A DNA stretch of 64,000 nucleotides from Tahibacter soli. Its GTDB lineage: Bacteria; Pseudomonadota; Gammaproteobacteria; Xanthomonadales; Rhodanobacteraceae. Of the stretch, positions 34,359 through 42,562 are shown piece by piece (within the stretch, counting starts at the first letter, position 1; each line of letters begins with the position of its first letter). The stretch covers positions 496,001 through 560,000 of the forward strand of contig NZ_JAOVZO020000020.1 of assembly GCF_025717065.2 (NCBI RefSeq), read 5' to 3'. A program made the position numbers and the translations under genes. Below the pieces are notes generated by a model that was not told the DNA's origin, ran no database searches, and saw nothing but the letters and a program-made list of their open reading frames with translations.

Positions 34359-35471
34359 TCACGGATAGTGGGATTCGATGTCCCGGATCATGCGTTCGAG
34401 CCATTCGTAGCTCGGCGGATCGATCACGTCGACGAGCACCTCGGGCACCTTCACGCCGGCCTTCGCCCAGACCTCGGGGCCTTTCACGGCGCCGCCGGTG
34501 CGATAGCCGTAGTCGTGCGCGAGGCTTTGCAATTCCGCGTTGGTTTCCAACGCCTGGCCGACGCGTTCGCCGGCCGGCGTGTACGGCACGAGCACGTGCT
34601 TGGAAAACACGGTGGGGCGCGGATACAGCACGACCATGTCGCTGTTGACGCGATCGGGATGCTTCAGCCAGAACTCGATCAGCTGCGATTCGTACGCCAC
34701 GAGCAGCGGCGCCTTGCCCATGCCGAGCGCGAGGTAGTCCTCGAACGGCCCGGCCGACGACGATTCCTGAAAGCCCTGGCGCAGAAAGAGCGGCGACACC
34801 ACCGGCAGCACGCGCGCGAGATCGGCCTGGCTTTGCACCACCTGCTGGTCGTTCGCGATGTAGCTCGCGAGCGCGAGGTACATCGCGGCGCTGTTGGACG
34901 TGCGCACGTCGGTGGAATTGAGCAGCACCGCCTTGTTCGTCTGGAACGCGGCGCTGTCCTTGAGATCTTTCCAGCGCGCGCCGCTTTCGACGAGCGCCAT
35001 CAGCTTGGGCATGTCGACGACGTAGTAGAAGTCGCCGTCGCGCTGCGCGATGCCGTTGGCCACGAGAATGTCGGCGATCGGCCGCCAGCTCGCGAACACG
35101 ATCGGCGTATAGAACGGCGTGTACACCGCCGCGGCCTTCGCCTGCTGCTTGAGCGACGCCGCGGCCGGCGCGCCGGAGGGAAAGCCGAAATCGTACTGCT
35201 TGGCGTCGTAGCGCGTCGCGATGGTGCGCGAGCCGGCCTTCTCGGTCGCAACGGTGATCCCGAGCCCCGCCAGCGCCTGCTGCACCTTCGGATCGGAGAA
35301 GTAGCTTTCCTTCTCCGATCCGATCAGGCCGCGCGCGGAAACGTGCCTCGCCTGCTCAATCTGCTGTACCTGGTCGTGCGTCAGCCGGCGATTGGAAAAC
35401 CAGACGCCGGCGCCGACCGCGGCCAGAAGAACCGCCCCGAGCAACGGGGCCAACAGCTTGCGTGCATCCAT
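34359..35471 (-). CDS. Membrane-anchored substrate-binding-like protein, first gene of the TelA operon
   Basis: 370 residues. An uncleaved or cleaved N-terminal helix (LLAPLLGAVLLAAVGAGVWF), then a periplasmic-binding-protein-2-like body: LIGSEKESYFSDPKVQQALA, KQYDFGFPSGAPAAASLKQQ, PIVFASWRPIADILVANGIA, VLLNSTDVRTSNSAAMYLAL, GKAPLLVAYESQLIEFWLKH. It resembles proteins annotated as extracellular solute-binding next to telA. It lies 14 bases ahead of the TelA gene and starts the operon. There is a long palindrome-like ATCATCATCTGATGACGATG stretch just upstream (35503-35530) in the promoter region. Confidence 0.75.
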   Translation of the reverse strand: MDARKLLAPLLGAVLLAAVGAGVWFSNRRLTHDQVQQIEQARHVSARGLIGSEKESYFSDPKVQQALAGLGITVATEKAGSRTIATRYDAKQYDFGFPSGAPAAASLKQQAKAAAVYTPFYTPIVFASWRPIADILVANGIAQRDGDFYYVVDMPKLMALVESGARWKDLKDSAAFQTNKAVLLNSTDVRTSNSAAMYLALASYIANDQQVVQSQADLARVLPVVSPLFLRQGFQESSSAGPFEDYLALGMGKAPLLVAYESQLIEFWLKHPDRVNSDMVVLYPRPTVFSKHVLVPYTPAGERVGQALETNAELQSLAHDYGYRTGGAVKGPEVWAKAGVKVPEVLVDVIDPPSYEWLERMIRDIESHYP

Positions 35472-35599
35472 CGATGACTCGTCGCCGGTGGTCTGGCGAC
35501 GATGTCATCATCATCTGATGACGATGACGTGACGGTCCGCGCGGTCACCTCTCGACGCAGGCCGCCCGGTTCCCGCGCGCTACAGACGGGCGCACAAGG

Positions 35600-36616
35600 T
35601 CACGTCTCGTCGCGCGGATGAATATTCAACAGCTTTTGCCACCATGATCTTCTGAACTCCGGCGATATGTACCCGACGTTGTAGAGCCGGGTTACGCCTT
35701 CGATGTCCCTGCGAGACGGAACGATGTCGGACAGAACGACAGGCCTTCGCTGATAGCGTCGCAGCTCGATCAGGTAGTCGACCACGTTGGCCGCCATGAT
35801 CGACGGCCTTTCGTCATAGACGACGGTGAACGTCTGACCGGCAGACTGAATTTGCCTTCCTTCACCAACCGGCGGGAGCAACTCGACCACGTGATCGTCC
35901 ACCGGCTGGTCTGAATGCGCCAGCCCGAATGCATGCCCCAGCTCGTGCGTCAGCGTGAACGACAAAAAAAGCGAAACCAGCTGCTCGAACGACGTGTCAG
36001 CCGATACGACCGTCGCATCCCGAAGGCTCTGCAGCTGGCTGCGCGCGCGCGCATAGAGCGTCGGCAAATACACGTTGATGACTCTCGGCTCGAGGTCTAT
36101 CGAGGTATCGGCAAGCGCCCCTGCGGATGAGCCGGCACCCGCCTGGTTCAGCATCCTCACGACAACGCCGTTGACCGGCCTGCCTTCGCTCTCGTTAGCC
36201 AGATCATGCCGCGCCGGTCGGCCGGTGAAAGGAATGCTGGACCACGACGAAACCGCGGCGCCAAGCCGGCTATAGACTTCAAGCGTATAACCTTCCGACG
36301 TATTTGTCGTCGGATCTGTGAACATGTAGTAATAGGAATCCGAAGCATTGCCTCCGGGGTAATACACGACCACAGGCACTTCGACTCTCGGCCTCGCCTG
36401 GTCCGTCCAACTCGTACCGGTGAGTGCGTGTCTTATGCCCAACTCCAGCGCCGTAGCAATCGCATGGCTGGCCGTGAAAGCCAAGCGCACACAACCGCTG
36501 CGACCGCCCGACGCGCCGCTGCATCCCGGCTGGCCCGACGGTTGCGCGAAGGCCGCGCCTTCGGGCATCAACAGCGACAACAAAACGATGGCAATACCTG
36601 CTCGACTGACAAACAC
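35600..36616 (-). CDS. Secreted metzincin-type zinc protease
   Basis: 338 residues from GTG 36616, chosen because AGGAG lies seven bases upstream (a TTG at 36634 is the alternative). The signal peptide ends near PEGAAFA|QPSG. The zinc motif LTHELGHAFGLAHSDQ (H-E-x-x-H-x-x-G-x-x-H) and a later SIMAANV Met-turn define a metzincin, closest to matrixin/archaemetzincin-type domains. Two Cys (CSGASGGRSGC) lie near the mature N-terminus. It is the last of a run of minus-strand secreted-protein genes (36776-40789) and is the only enzyme in it. Confidence 0.8.
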   Translation of the reverse strand: MFVSRAGIAIVLLSLLMPEGAAFAQPSGQPGCSGASGGRSGCVRLAFTASHAIATALELGIRHALTGTSWTDQARPRVEVPVVVYYPGGNASDSYYYMFTDPTTNTSEGYTLEVYSRLGAAVSSWSSIPFTGRPARHDLANESEGRPVNGVVVRMLNQAGAGSSAGALADTSIDLEPRVINVYLPTLYARARSQLQSLRDATVVSADTSFEQLVSLFLSFTLTHELGHAFGLAHSDQPVDDHVVELLPPVGEGRQIQSAGQTFTVVYDERPSIMAANVVDYLIELRRYQRRPVVLSDIVPSRRDIEGVTRLYNVGYISPEFRRSWWQKLLNIHPRDET

Positions 36617-36775
36617 CGCATTTCTCCTATGCAATCAGGGGACGCAAGCGGCGCAAAATTACCCGCATCTTTCGCGAGCCGCGCACGACATTCCGCGTTC
36701 GCGCACCAATACGCAGACGTAAAAGCCGGATGAGCGCCGCTCCGCGATACGCTACGTGCCGTAAAGCGAAGAAGA

Positions 36776-37249
36776 TCATTCCTTCACGGGATCTACCGAG
36801 TCGACGCTCAAGCTGTAGGTGTCATCCCAGCAAGATCTCCACGAGCTGCACAATTTGATGTCGAAGTAGTCGAAAGTCTGGTCGCACCGGGTTCCCGACG
36901 TTGCCTTTCCCAAAATGCGCACCGCCTTGTCGTTCCACAACGCGCCGAACAGACCGTCGATCGCGGCTGCCTGAGTCTCGTCGTAGATCACATCCACTCC
37001 AAGACTTTCCCGAACCGACACGACGTCCTGATTCTGAAACTTCAGGTATTCCCCAGAGCTCGGCATCGAATCCAATCTCAGAAGAAATCGATCTTGTAGT
37101 CCGGAATCGGTAATTGCCACGTACTCTATTTTTCCGTAGCCGCAAATATCCGATCCGTCGTAGGTTCGATCGCTGTCAGCCGCGACTATGCCCGCATGGC
37201 CGGCAGTCAGAAGCGCAACGACGATCAGGTTGAGTCTCAAATTCCTCAC
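36776..37249 (-). CDS. Small secreted four-Cys protein, array member 1
   Basis: 157 residues from GTG 37249 (AGGAG six bases upstream). The signal peptide runs to about GIVAA|DSD. C36 lies in DICGYGKIEYVAI. A helix-rich middle (AAIDGLFGALWNDKAVRIL) leads to the conserved end RCDQTFDYFDIKLCSSWRSC: second Cys, then x11, third Cys, x5, fourth Cys. No enzyme motif is seen. Similar length and cysteine order to the six genes upstream in transcription (37296-40789). It is the closest family member to the metzincin gene, 159 bases ahead of it. See the array finding for the shared pattern. Confidence 0.7.
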   Translation of the reverse strand: MRNLRLNLIVVALLTAGHAGIVAADSDRTYDGSDICGYGKIEYVAITDSGLQDRFLLRLDSMPSSGEYLKFQNQDVVSVRESLGVDVIYDETQAAAIDGLFGALWNDKAVRILGKATSGTRCDQTFDYFDIKLCSSWRSCWDDTYSLSVDSVDPVKE

Positions 37250-37295
37250 CGCATACTCCTCGCGCCTGTTGGAACACCGCGCCGATCGCCGGCAG

Positions 37296-37754
37296 TCAAT
37301 TGCATTGGGAATTGCCGATGACGCACATTTCGATCACCACATTCCTGGCGAGAATCGAGCAGTCCAGAACCTCGATGTCGTGGCGCGCCAAGATGACGAG
37401 GGGATTTCCGAGCCGAAACGCCTTTGCGATAATGTCGACCTGTCTTCGGTATGTATCCAGATCCTGCTTTTCCGCAAATATTTTTATCACCCGACTTTTA
37501 CCATGATAATCATGGTAAAACGACGGAAAATTGCGATCGTAGAAAGGCGACGACGCATCCGAGGGGTCGTGCATGTTCTGCATGGCGATATACATTTCGG
37601 GCGTCAAGCGGTCGTCGCCGCCGGTCCCGAAGTTCAGAAAGATCACTCTCCCCCAGCCACAGGGGTGGGTAAAAGCCTTCGCGTCTGGAGCCCGGCCAAC
37701 GGCCAGACAAGAGACCACAAAAATCAAGAAGCAACGAACGATCGCCTGTTTCAT
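37296..37754 (-). CDS. Small secreted four-Cys protein, array member 2
   Basis: 152 residues. The signal peptide (IVRCFLIFVVSCLAVGRA, DAKA) is followed by HPCGWGRVIFLNF, the first conserved Cys. The middle helix-strand is VDIIAKAFRLGNPLVILARH, and the end is LDCSILARNVVIEMCVIGNSQ then CN: Cys-x11-Cys-x6-Cys. It diverges strongly from its neighbours in the first half (a Tyr/His-rich FYDRNFPSFYHDYHG stretch). It starts 235 bases after member 3's stop, the largest gap in the array, so it may have its own promoter. Confidence 0.65.
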   Translation of the reverse strand: MKQAIVRCFLIFVVSCLAVGRAPDAKAFTHPCGWGRVIFLNFGTGGDDRLTPEMYIAMQNMHDPSDASSPFYDRNFPSFYHDYHGKSRVIKIFAEKQDLDTYRRQVDIIAKAFRLGNPLVILARHDIEVLDCSILARNVVIEMCVIGNSQCN

Positions 37755-37989
37755 AACCGGTACTCGCGCCTGGCGTCGAAAAATGATGGTTGGGCAAACC
37801 TGCGGGGTTCGGCCTTACACGCAGCAGCGTTCGTGCACGCAACAACGCAACGTCTGCCGATGTCGCCTTTCGTCATTCGAGTCCACTCGCGACGAACGAT
37901 TCTCGGCCCGCAATTGAAAAAATCCACTCGTCGTCCGGCGCTCGTTTGCATGCGGCAACGGAAGACGGGGCACGCGCTCGCGGCGCCTT

Positions 37990-38562
37990 CTAGTAGTTGT
38001 AGACGTCCTCGGAAGGCGGTCGCCTGACCACTCTCATTCGCCCTCCGTCCTCGCAAACGTCCCGGAACAGCTCCCGGCACAGCTTCACGTCGAGGCCGCG
38101 CTTCTGCGATTCGCCGCATACGTTTTCGGTGGCTATCAGGGTTTCGGACATACCGCCCAGCGGTGCGACGATTCGGACCGGCAACTTGAGCCTGTAGGCG
38201 AGATTCATCAGTTCGATTTTTTGATTGTATACATTCAGCTTTTCGGCACCGTCGGAGTCGACGGGCTTCAGCACGATCATCATTTCACTCCGGAAATTCA
38301 GGTCGTCCTGATAATAGGAATAGTAAACGTCCTTTCGCCACGATGCCGAATTGTCGTGACGCAACCGTATATATGAAGCCGGCTGCCCATCGGCGCTTGT
38401 CCAATGCACGATATTCAAGACGTCGCCCCTGCCGCATATGTAGTCGCCGGCGTGCTGCGTAAACTCTTCTTTTGAAACCATTCTTGTGTACTGCTGGGCC
38501 CAGGCAAATTTGTGGCAGACCAGCGCGGCAGCCACAGTCAGCGTCGCGAGCGCAAATTTCAT
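37990..38562 (-). CDS. Small secreted four-Cys protein, array member 3
   Basis: 190 residues, the longest member. The signal peptide MKFALATLTVAAALVCHKFA, WAQ, is followed by YICGRGDVLNIVHW. Then comes a long insert with an aromatic patch (WRKDVYYSYYQDDLNF) and IELMNLAYRLKLPVRIVAPL, the usual helix plus strand. The end is NVCGESQKRGLDVKLCREL then FRDVC: Cys-x12-Cys-x8-Cys, with an extra C-terminal tail rich in Arg (RMRVVRRPPSEDVYNY). The tail is not seen in the other members. Confidence 0.65.
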   Translation of the reverse strand: MKFALATLTVAAALVCHKFAWAQQYTRMVSKEEFTQHAGDYICGRGDVLNIVHWTSADGQPASYIRLRHDNSASWRKDVYYSYYQDDLNFRSEMMIVLKPVDSDGAEKLNVYNQKIELMNLAYRLKLPVRIVAPLGGMSETLIATENVCGESQKRGLDVKLCRELFRDVCEDGGRMRVVRRPPSEDVYNY

Positions 38563-38700
38563 TGTTCGATCTCGTTGGTACGGAGCGGGCTACTACCCTC
38601 TCCGCGGGAATGACGTTGCGCCCGCCACCGCGCGAATGTCGAAGTCGCGCACAACGTGGCTCCACGCATGACGGCGAATACCTGTTTCGGGAATCCCTGT

Positions 38701-39231
38701 TCAATAGCGCGGCACGGGCGACGTACCGAAACAATCGTCGCTCAGTCCGCACACGTTGATCTGAAAGCTGTCGGCATAGCCGCTGCAAGCGGCGCCTGCG
38801 ATTTGCTCGCTGGTAATCCTGATGCGTTCGCCGGCGATAAAAGCCAGGAGCAGTGTCTCTCTCTGGGCGTCGAAAGCCTGATCGTTGGCATATCGGCGCT
38901 TGAGATTTATCACGCGGCGCGGAATCGATACCTCGTACGTCGCAAAATCGCTCGCGATTGTCGGCGCGGGGTATCCGTCCCTTGACAGCTCCTTGTTCGC
39001 GAACGACATGTCATCGAGCATGACGACCAGATCGCCGCTGGAGACGGGATTGTAGGTTGCGATCTCGTCGTACCGCCTCGCATTGCCCGTGGCGAGAAAG
39101 CTGACCCGGCCGTGACCGCAAACCTTGGCGCCCGAGAACGCAAGCCTGTCCAGTTCGCCGGCGTGAAGCGCGCCGGACGCCAGCAGCAGAACCAGCAGCA
39201 TGCGCCTTGTCTTGTACATCATATTTGCCAT
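38701..39231 (-). CDS. Small secreted four-Cys protein, array member 4
   Basis: 176 residues from ATG 39231 (AGAGAG upstream). The signal peptide RRMLLVLLLASGALHA precedes KVCGHGRVSFLATG. The middle is ETLLLAFIAGERIRITSEQI, the conserved helix then strand, and the end is AACSGYADSFQINVCGLSDD then C: Cys-x11-Cys-x5-Cys. The SF-x-I-x-VC stretch is the same as in member 5. No catalytic residues stand out. Confidence 0.7.
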   Translation of the reverse strand: MANMMYKTRRMLLVLLLASGALHAGELDRLAFSGAKVCGHGRVSFLATGNARRYDEIATYNPVSSGDLVVMLDDMSFANKELSRDGYPAPTIASDFATYEVSIPRRVINLKRRYANDQAFDAQRETLLLAFIAGERIRITSEQIAGAACSGYADSFQINVCGLSDDCFGTSPVPRY

Positions 39232-39352
39232 TGCAATCTCTCTGTCGGCACGTTTCGCGACATTCCCGGCCCTTCGCCGTCCGACCCGAAGCCAATACCT
39301 CGCGCATGCCTGTTGCGCGCGGCGCACGGGCTAAGAATGCGTATGCATTTTT

Positions 39353-39784
39353 TCAACGTGGATAGCATTCGCTCGAATTGCCGCAAACTTTGATGTCGAA
39401 CGACTGCGCGTATTCTCCGGAGCAGTTGCCGGTTTCCCGCACGGTTATTTGAACGGGAACCGACGAGTGGTAAGCCTTCTCCAGAAGCAGCCGCCTGTCG
39501 TAGTAGCGGCCGGTGGTGCCGATAAACGACACTACCGTTTTGCCGGCGAACTGCTCGTACAGGTACGGCATTTGCCTGTAATTCGGCATTTGTTCCAACT
39601 CTACCGCGAGCCACAGGTACGGATTGTCGTGGTAGCCCAGCCACCGGTGCCCTCCGACGGCAATCATTTTTATATAACCGTACCCGCAAAGAATTCGCCC
39701 GTCGATTTTCACGGGATCGTCCGCCGTGGCGCTGCCGTGAAACGCGAGCCCTGCGATGGCGATTGACGCTGCAATGTTTCTCAC
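39353..39784 (-). CDS. Small secreted four-Cys protein, array member 5
   Basis: 143 residues from GTG 39784 with GGAG upstream. The signal peptide is ASIAIAGLAFHGSATA. ILCGYGYIKMIAVGGH carries the first Cys. The middle helix and strand are LLLEKAYHSSVPVQITVRET, and the end is GNCSGEYAQSFDIKVCGNSS then EC: Cys-x12-Cys-x5-Cys. The helix-strand part (LLxxAYxxxxPVxI) resembles the corresponding segment of AB5-type toxin B subunits such as SubB (LLDQARYFYSTGQSVRIHVQ in memory), which is a weak, unverified resemblance. Confidence 0.7.
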   Translation of the reverse strand: MRNIAASIAIAGLAFHGSATADDPVKIDGRILCGYGYIKMIAVGGHRWLGYHDNPYLWLAVELEQMPNYRQMPYLYEQFAGKTVVSFIGTTGRYYDRRLLLEKAYHSSVPVQITVRETGNCSGEYAQSFDIKVCGNSSECYPR

Positions 39785-39917
39785 AAAACGCTCCAGACAC
39801 GCGCGGACTGCGATAGCCGCATTAAGAATCGGGGTTCGACCGACAGACTAAAACCGGCCGGCGCTTTCGATCTGGCCCTTTCCGCCCGCCACGCTCAATT
39901 CGGTCAGGCAAGCATCG

Positions 39918-40313
39918 TCATTCCGTACAATCCTCGCTCGTAGGACAAACGGTAATCGTGAAGGAATTCTCCCACGCTGCGCACGTAGGGCCCTTGCGCA
40001 CGATAACGATGTACGATCCGTCCGCGAACGCGGTCTTCAGCATGGCGTACTTTTCGCGCCACTTTTTGTAGTCGCCGCTGCTGCTCATCTGGATTGACGT
40101 GGCAGCCAGATTGAGAATTTTGTCTTTGTCTGGGGTTTGCGGCATACCCGTCGACACCATCATTAGAGTGGTACTTCGCGGAGCAGGAACAGGCTCGATA
40201 CTCAACGCCCTGATCTGCCCTTTTTCGCAGACGACATCGGCGGAGCTCGGCGCGACGACAAAAATCGTTGACAGCGAAAATAAATACACGGCTAAGCGAG
40301 AGCGGTAACCCAT
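39918..40313 (-). CDS. Small secreted four-Cys protein, array member 6
   Basis: 131 residues from ATG 40313. The signal peptide is VYLFSLSTIFVVAPSSA. DVVCEKGQIRALSIEPV has the first Cys in a CEKG form rather than CGxG. The middle is YAMLKTAFADGSYIVIVRKG, and the end is TCAAWENSFTITVCPTSEDC followed by TE: Cys-x11-Cys-x5-Cys. It is the sister of member 7 (shared CEKGQIRA, LKxAxAxGSYIxV, EDCTE), evidently a local tandem duplication. Confidence 0.7.
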   Translation of the reverse strand: MGYRSRLAVYLFSLSTIFVVAPSSADVVCEKGQIRALSIEPVPAPRSTTLMMVSTGMPQTPDKDKILNLAATSIQMSSSGDYKKWREKYAMLKTAFADGSYIVIVRKGPTCAAWENSFTITVCPTSEDCTE

Positions 40314-40405
40314 GGCCTTTCTCTTTACCCACGAGATTTCAGGATTTTGGCGGCCCAAGCGGCCTTGCAGTCGATTCGTCCGCAGACCGTTGACGCACCG
40401 GCCGA

Positions 40406-40789
40406 TTATTCCGTGCAGTCTTCTTTCGTCTGGCAAATGATCACCCGGAATTCGTCCTGGAAGCCCTGGCAGTTGTCGTCGTTGCTCCACACGTAGATGT
40501 ACGAGCCTGTCGCGTACGCGAGCTTCAACAACGTGTATTTTTCCAACCACCTGTCGCTGCTCGTGGCCTGCCAGATAACGGTTCCATACAGCTTCAGAAT
40601 TCGCTGCTTACTCAGAGTCTCGGTCGTTCCGCCCGTCGATACGGTGAGCTGGGTTCTGTTGTAATCGGAGCTTATGGCTCGGATTTGCCCCTTTTCACAC
40701 AGGGTGCCCGCGTAGCTTGGCGGCGCGGAGAAAATCGCGCCCAGCGCGACAATGGCCGTCGGAATCACGGATTTCACCCAGTTCGTCAT
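40406..40789 (-). CDS. Small secreted four-Cys protein, array member 7
   Basis: 127 residues from ATG 40789, with GGAGAGGGGTTT upstream, the best ribosome binding site in the array. The signal peptide is SVIPTAIVALGAIFSAPPSY then A. TLCEKGQIRAISSD carries the first Cys. The middle is YTLLKLAYATGSYIYVWSND, and the end is NCQGFQDEFRVIICQTKEDC followed by TE: Cys-x11-Cys-x5-Cys. It is the first array gene in the direction of transcription; the promoter is probably in the AT-richer stretch at 40.85-41.05 kb. Confidence 0.7.
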   Translation of the reverse strand: MTNWVKSVIPTAIVALGAIFSAPPSYAGTLCEKGQIRAISSDYNRTQLTVSTGGTTETLSKQRILKLYGTVIWQATSSDRWLEKYTLLKLAYATGSYIYVWSNDDNCQGFQDEFRVIICQTKEDCTE

Positions 40790-41470
40790 AAACCCCTCTC
40801 CTCTCGATTTCGCGCGGCGATCGGCGTGACCACGCAACTTGGGAATTCACCGACCTGCGGCAGCGGCCGTCTTGGCTGCAACCGCGAACGGCGTGAAACT
40901 TACAATTCGACATGTGGCATCCGCTACGGTTTGCAGAAAAAAATATGTCATCCCGCCGGAGATTCGCGACGCAGGAGTGTCCTCGAACGAGACAGTTCTC
41001 CATCACGTCGCGTTTTTTTGTTTTTTTCCGACGCTTTCCCATCGCTCAGCGTCCGTACCTTTCGATCAGCAACACGGCTGGAGCTAACCGCCTTCACGCC
41101 GTACAAAGTCCAGAATTTGTACAGATTGCTGGGTATCGACATATCGGCGCGCGCACGATGTGCAGCGACAGCGCTCCGAGCGCCAGTTGCCGCAACGGTC
41201 GGGCTGCCGGGTATCGGATCTGTGCGGCACGCACGTACCTCAACGGATCGCAGCGACCACCGGCACGGCTATCCGATACGCATACCTCGCGACGTGTTCA
41301 GAGGGGCGCGCCGGCGCAGCGCCGCACCTCCCGTTCGGGCCGACCGGCGGTAGCCGTCGAATCGCCGGGTTCCTCGCGACCACCGGATCGGCGCACCGCA
41401 CTACCGGCTCGGCGGAGCGCGGCGGCGGTTCGCGCTATCGCCGGCGCGGCCGCGCCACTACGATCGCGAC
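40790..41470. other. Intergenic stretch between the secreted-protein array and the LytS gene
   Basis: This 680-base stretch is less GC-rich in its left half (runs of A at 40934-40941 and T at 41009-41026) and holds a 7-bp inverted repeat GTACAAA/TTTGTAC with an 8-base centre near 41101-41122. No coding frame with good codon use and a ribosome binding site is seen. It must hold the divergent promoters of the array and of the sensor kinase. Confidence 0.5.
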
Positions 41471-42562
41471 ATGACCACGACCGTCGATCGCCGCGCCGCG
41501 ATGCCCCCGTTCTGGCTCGCGCTCGCCGCGGGCCTGCCGATCGGCGCGTGCATGATCGTCATGGCGCTGCCGGTGCTCGGCCACGGGCACGCCACCGCGT
41601 ATCGCCTGCTGTATCTCGCGCTGTTCGCCTTGTGGGCGGTGCCGCTCACGGCGCTGCAGCGGGCGCTGTGGCGTTCCCGCACGTCGTGGTGGATCGCCTC
41701 GCTCGCGCTGCTCGCGACGACGTACACGATGTCGGTCGCGAACAACGCGCTCGGCGACGCGATGGCGTGGCTCGCAGGCTGGCCGTCGACGCGGCCGTTC
41801 GCCTGGACCGACCTGTTCGCCGGCATCGACAGCTGCTGGCTCGCGCTGATCGCGTTCTGCGCGATCCACGCGGTGGTCGCGTACTACGCCGCGTTCAATC
41901 ACGCCGAAGCGCAGCGTGCGACGGCGCTCGCGCTCGCGCGCGACGCCGAACTGCGCGCGCTGCGCTATCAGTTGCAGCCGCACTTTCTGTTCAACACGCT
42001 CAACGCGATCTCGTCGCTCGTTGCGGCCGAGCGCAACCGCGATGCGCAGCAGACGATCGCGCGGCTCGGCGAATTTCTGCGCGCGACGCTCGAGGCGAAC
42101 GACGATCACGAGGCCGCGCTCGCCGAGGAACTCGCGCTGACCGAAACCTACCTAGCGATCGAGAAGGCGCGCCTCGGCGACAAGCTGAAACTCAAGTGGG
42201 ACGTCGGCCCGCACGTGCTGCGCGCGCTCGTACCGCATCTGTTGCTGCAGCCGCTGGTAGAGAACGCGATTCGTCACGGCATCGCGCAGCGGAGCGTTCC
42301 GGGGCGGCTCGACATTCGCATCGCGCGCGACGGCGAGCGACTGGCGGTCAGTGTCGGCAACGACGGCGCGGCGCCCGGCAGCACGAGCGCGCAGGCGGCC
42401 GAGCGATCGTCCGCGATCGGCCTGCGCAACACAGCCGAGCGCCTGGAAAAGCTCTATCCCGGCGATCACGCGTTCGTCGCGAACGCGCGCGCCGACGGCG
42501 GCTTCGACGTACGCGTCGATCTGCCGTATCGCGAAGCGCCGATGCCGGCGGCCGGCGCATGA
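41471..42562 (+). CDS. LytS/YehU-type sensor histidine kinase
   Basis: 363 residues. Four hydrophobic segments fill residues 10-155 (FWLALAAGLPIGACMIVMAL, YRLLYLALFALWAVPLTAL, WWIASLALLATTYTMSVANN, SCWLALIAFCAIHAVVAYYA). Then comes the His_kinase motif ALRYQLQPHFLFNTLNAISS (phospho-acceptor His) and an ATP-binding part with HLLLQPLVENAIRHGIA and GIGLRNTAERL-like AIGLRNTAERLEKLYPG. Its stop overlaps the start of the response regulator gene (ATGA), so the two are coupled. The signal is unknown. Confidence 0.85.
   Translation: MTTTVDRRAAMPPFWLALAAGLPIGACMIVMALPVLGHGHATAYRLLYLALFALWAVPLTALQRALWRSRTSWWIASLALLATTYTMSVANNALGDAMAWLAGWPSTRPFAWTDLFAGIDSCWLALIAFCAIHAVVAYYAAFNHAEAQRATALALARDAELRALRYQLQPHFLFNTLNAISSLVAAERNRDAQQTIARLGEFLRATLEANDDHEAALAEELALTETYLAIEKARLGDKLKLKWDVGPHVLRALVPHLLLQPLVENAIRHGIAQRSVPGRLDIRIARDGERLAVSVGNDGAAPGSTSAQAAERSSAIGLRNTAERLEKLYPGDHAFVANARADGGFDVRVDLPYREAPMPAAGA

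Noticed and set aside
35503-35530. The ATCATCATCTGATGACGATG stretch as a specific operator
   Set aside because: The symmetry is imperfect and partly a simple trinucleotide repeat; it is mentioned with the TelA operon promoter region but not called as a site.
40948-41142. A 64-codon minus-strand frame in the gap before the LytS gene
   Set aside because: It has poor codon use, no signal peptide or family match, and lies where divergent promoters are expected.
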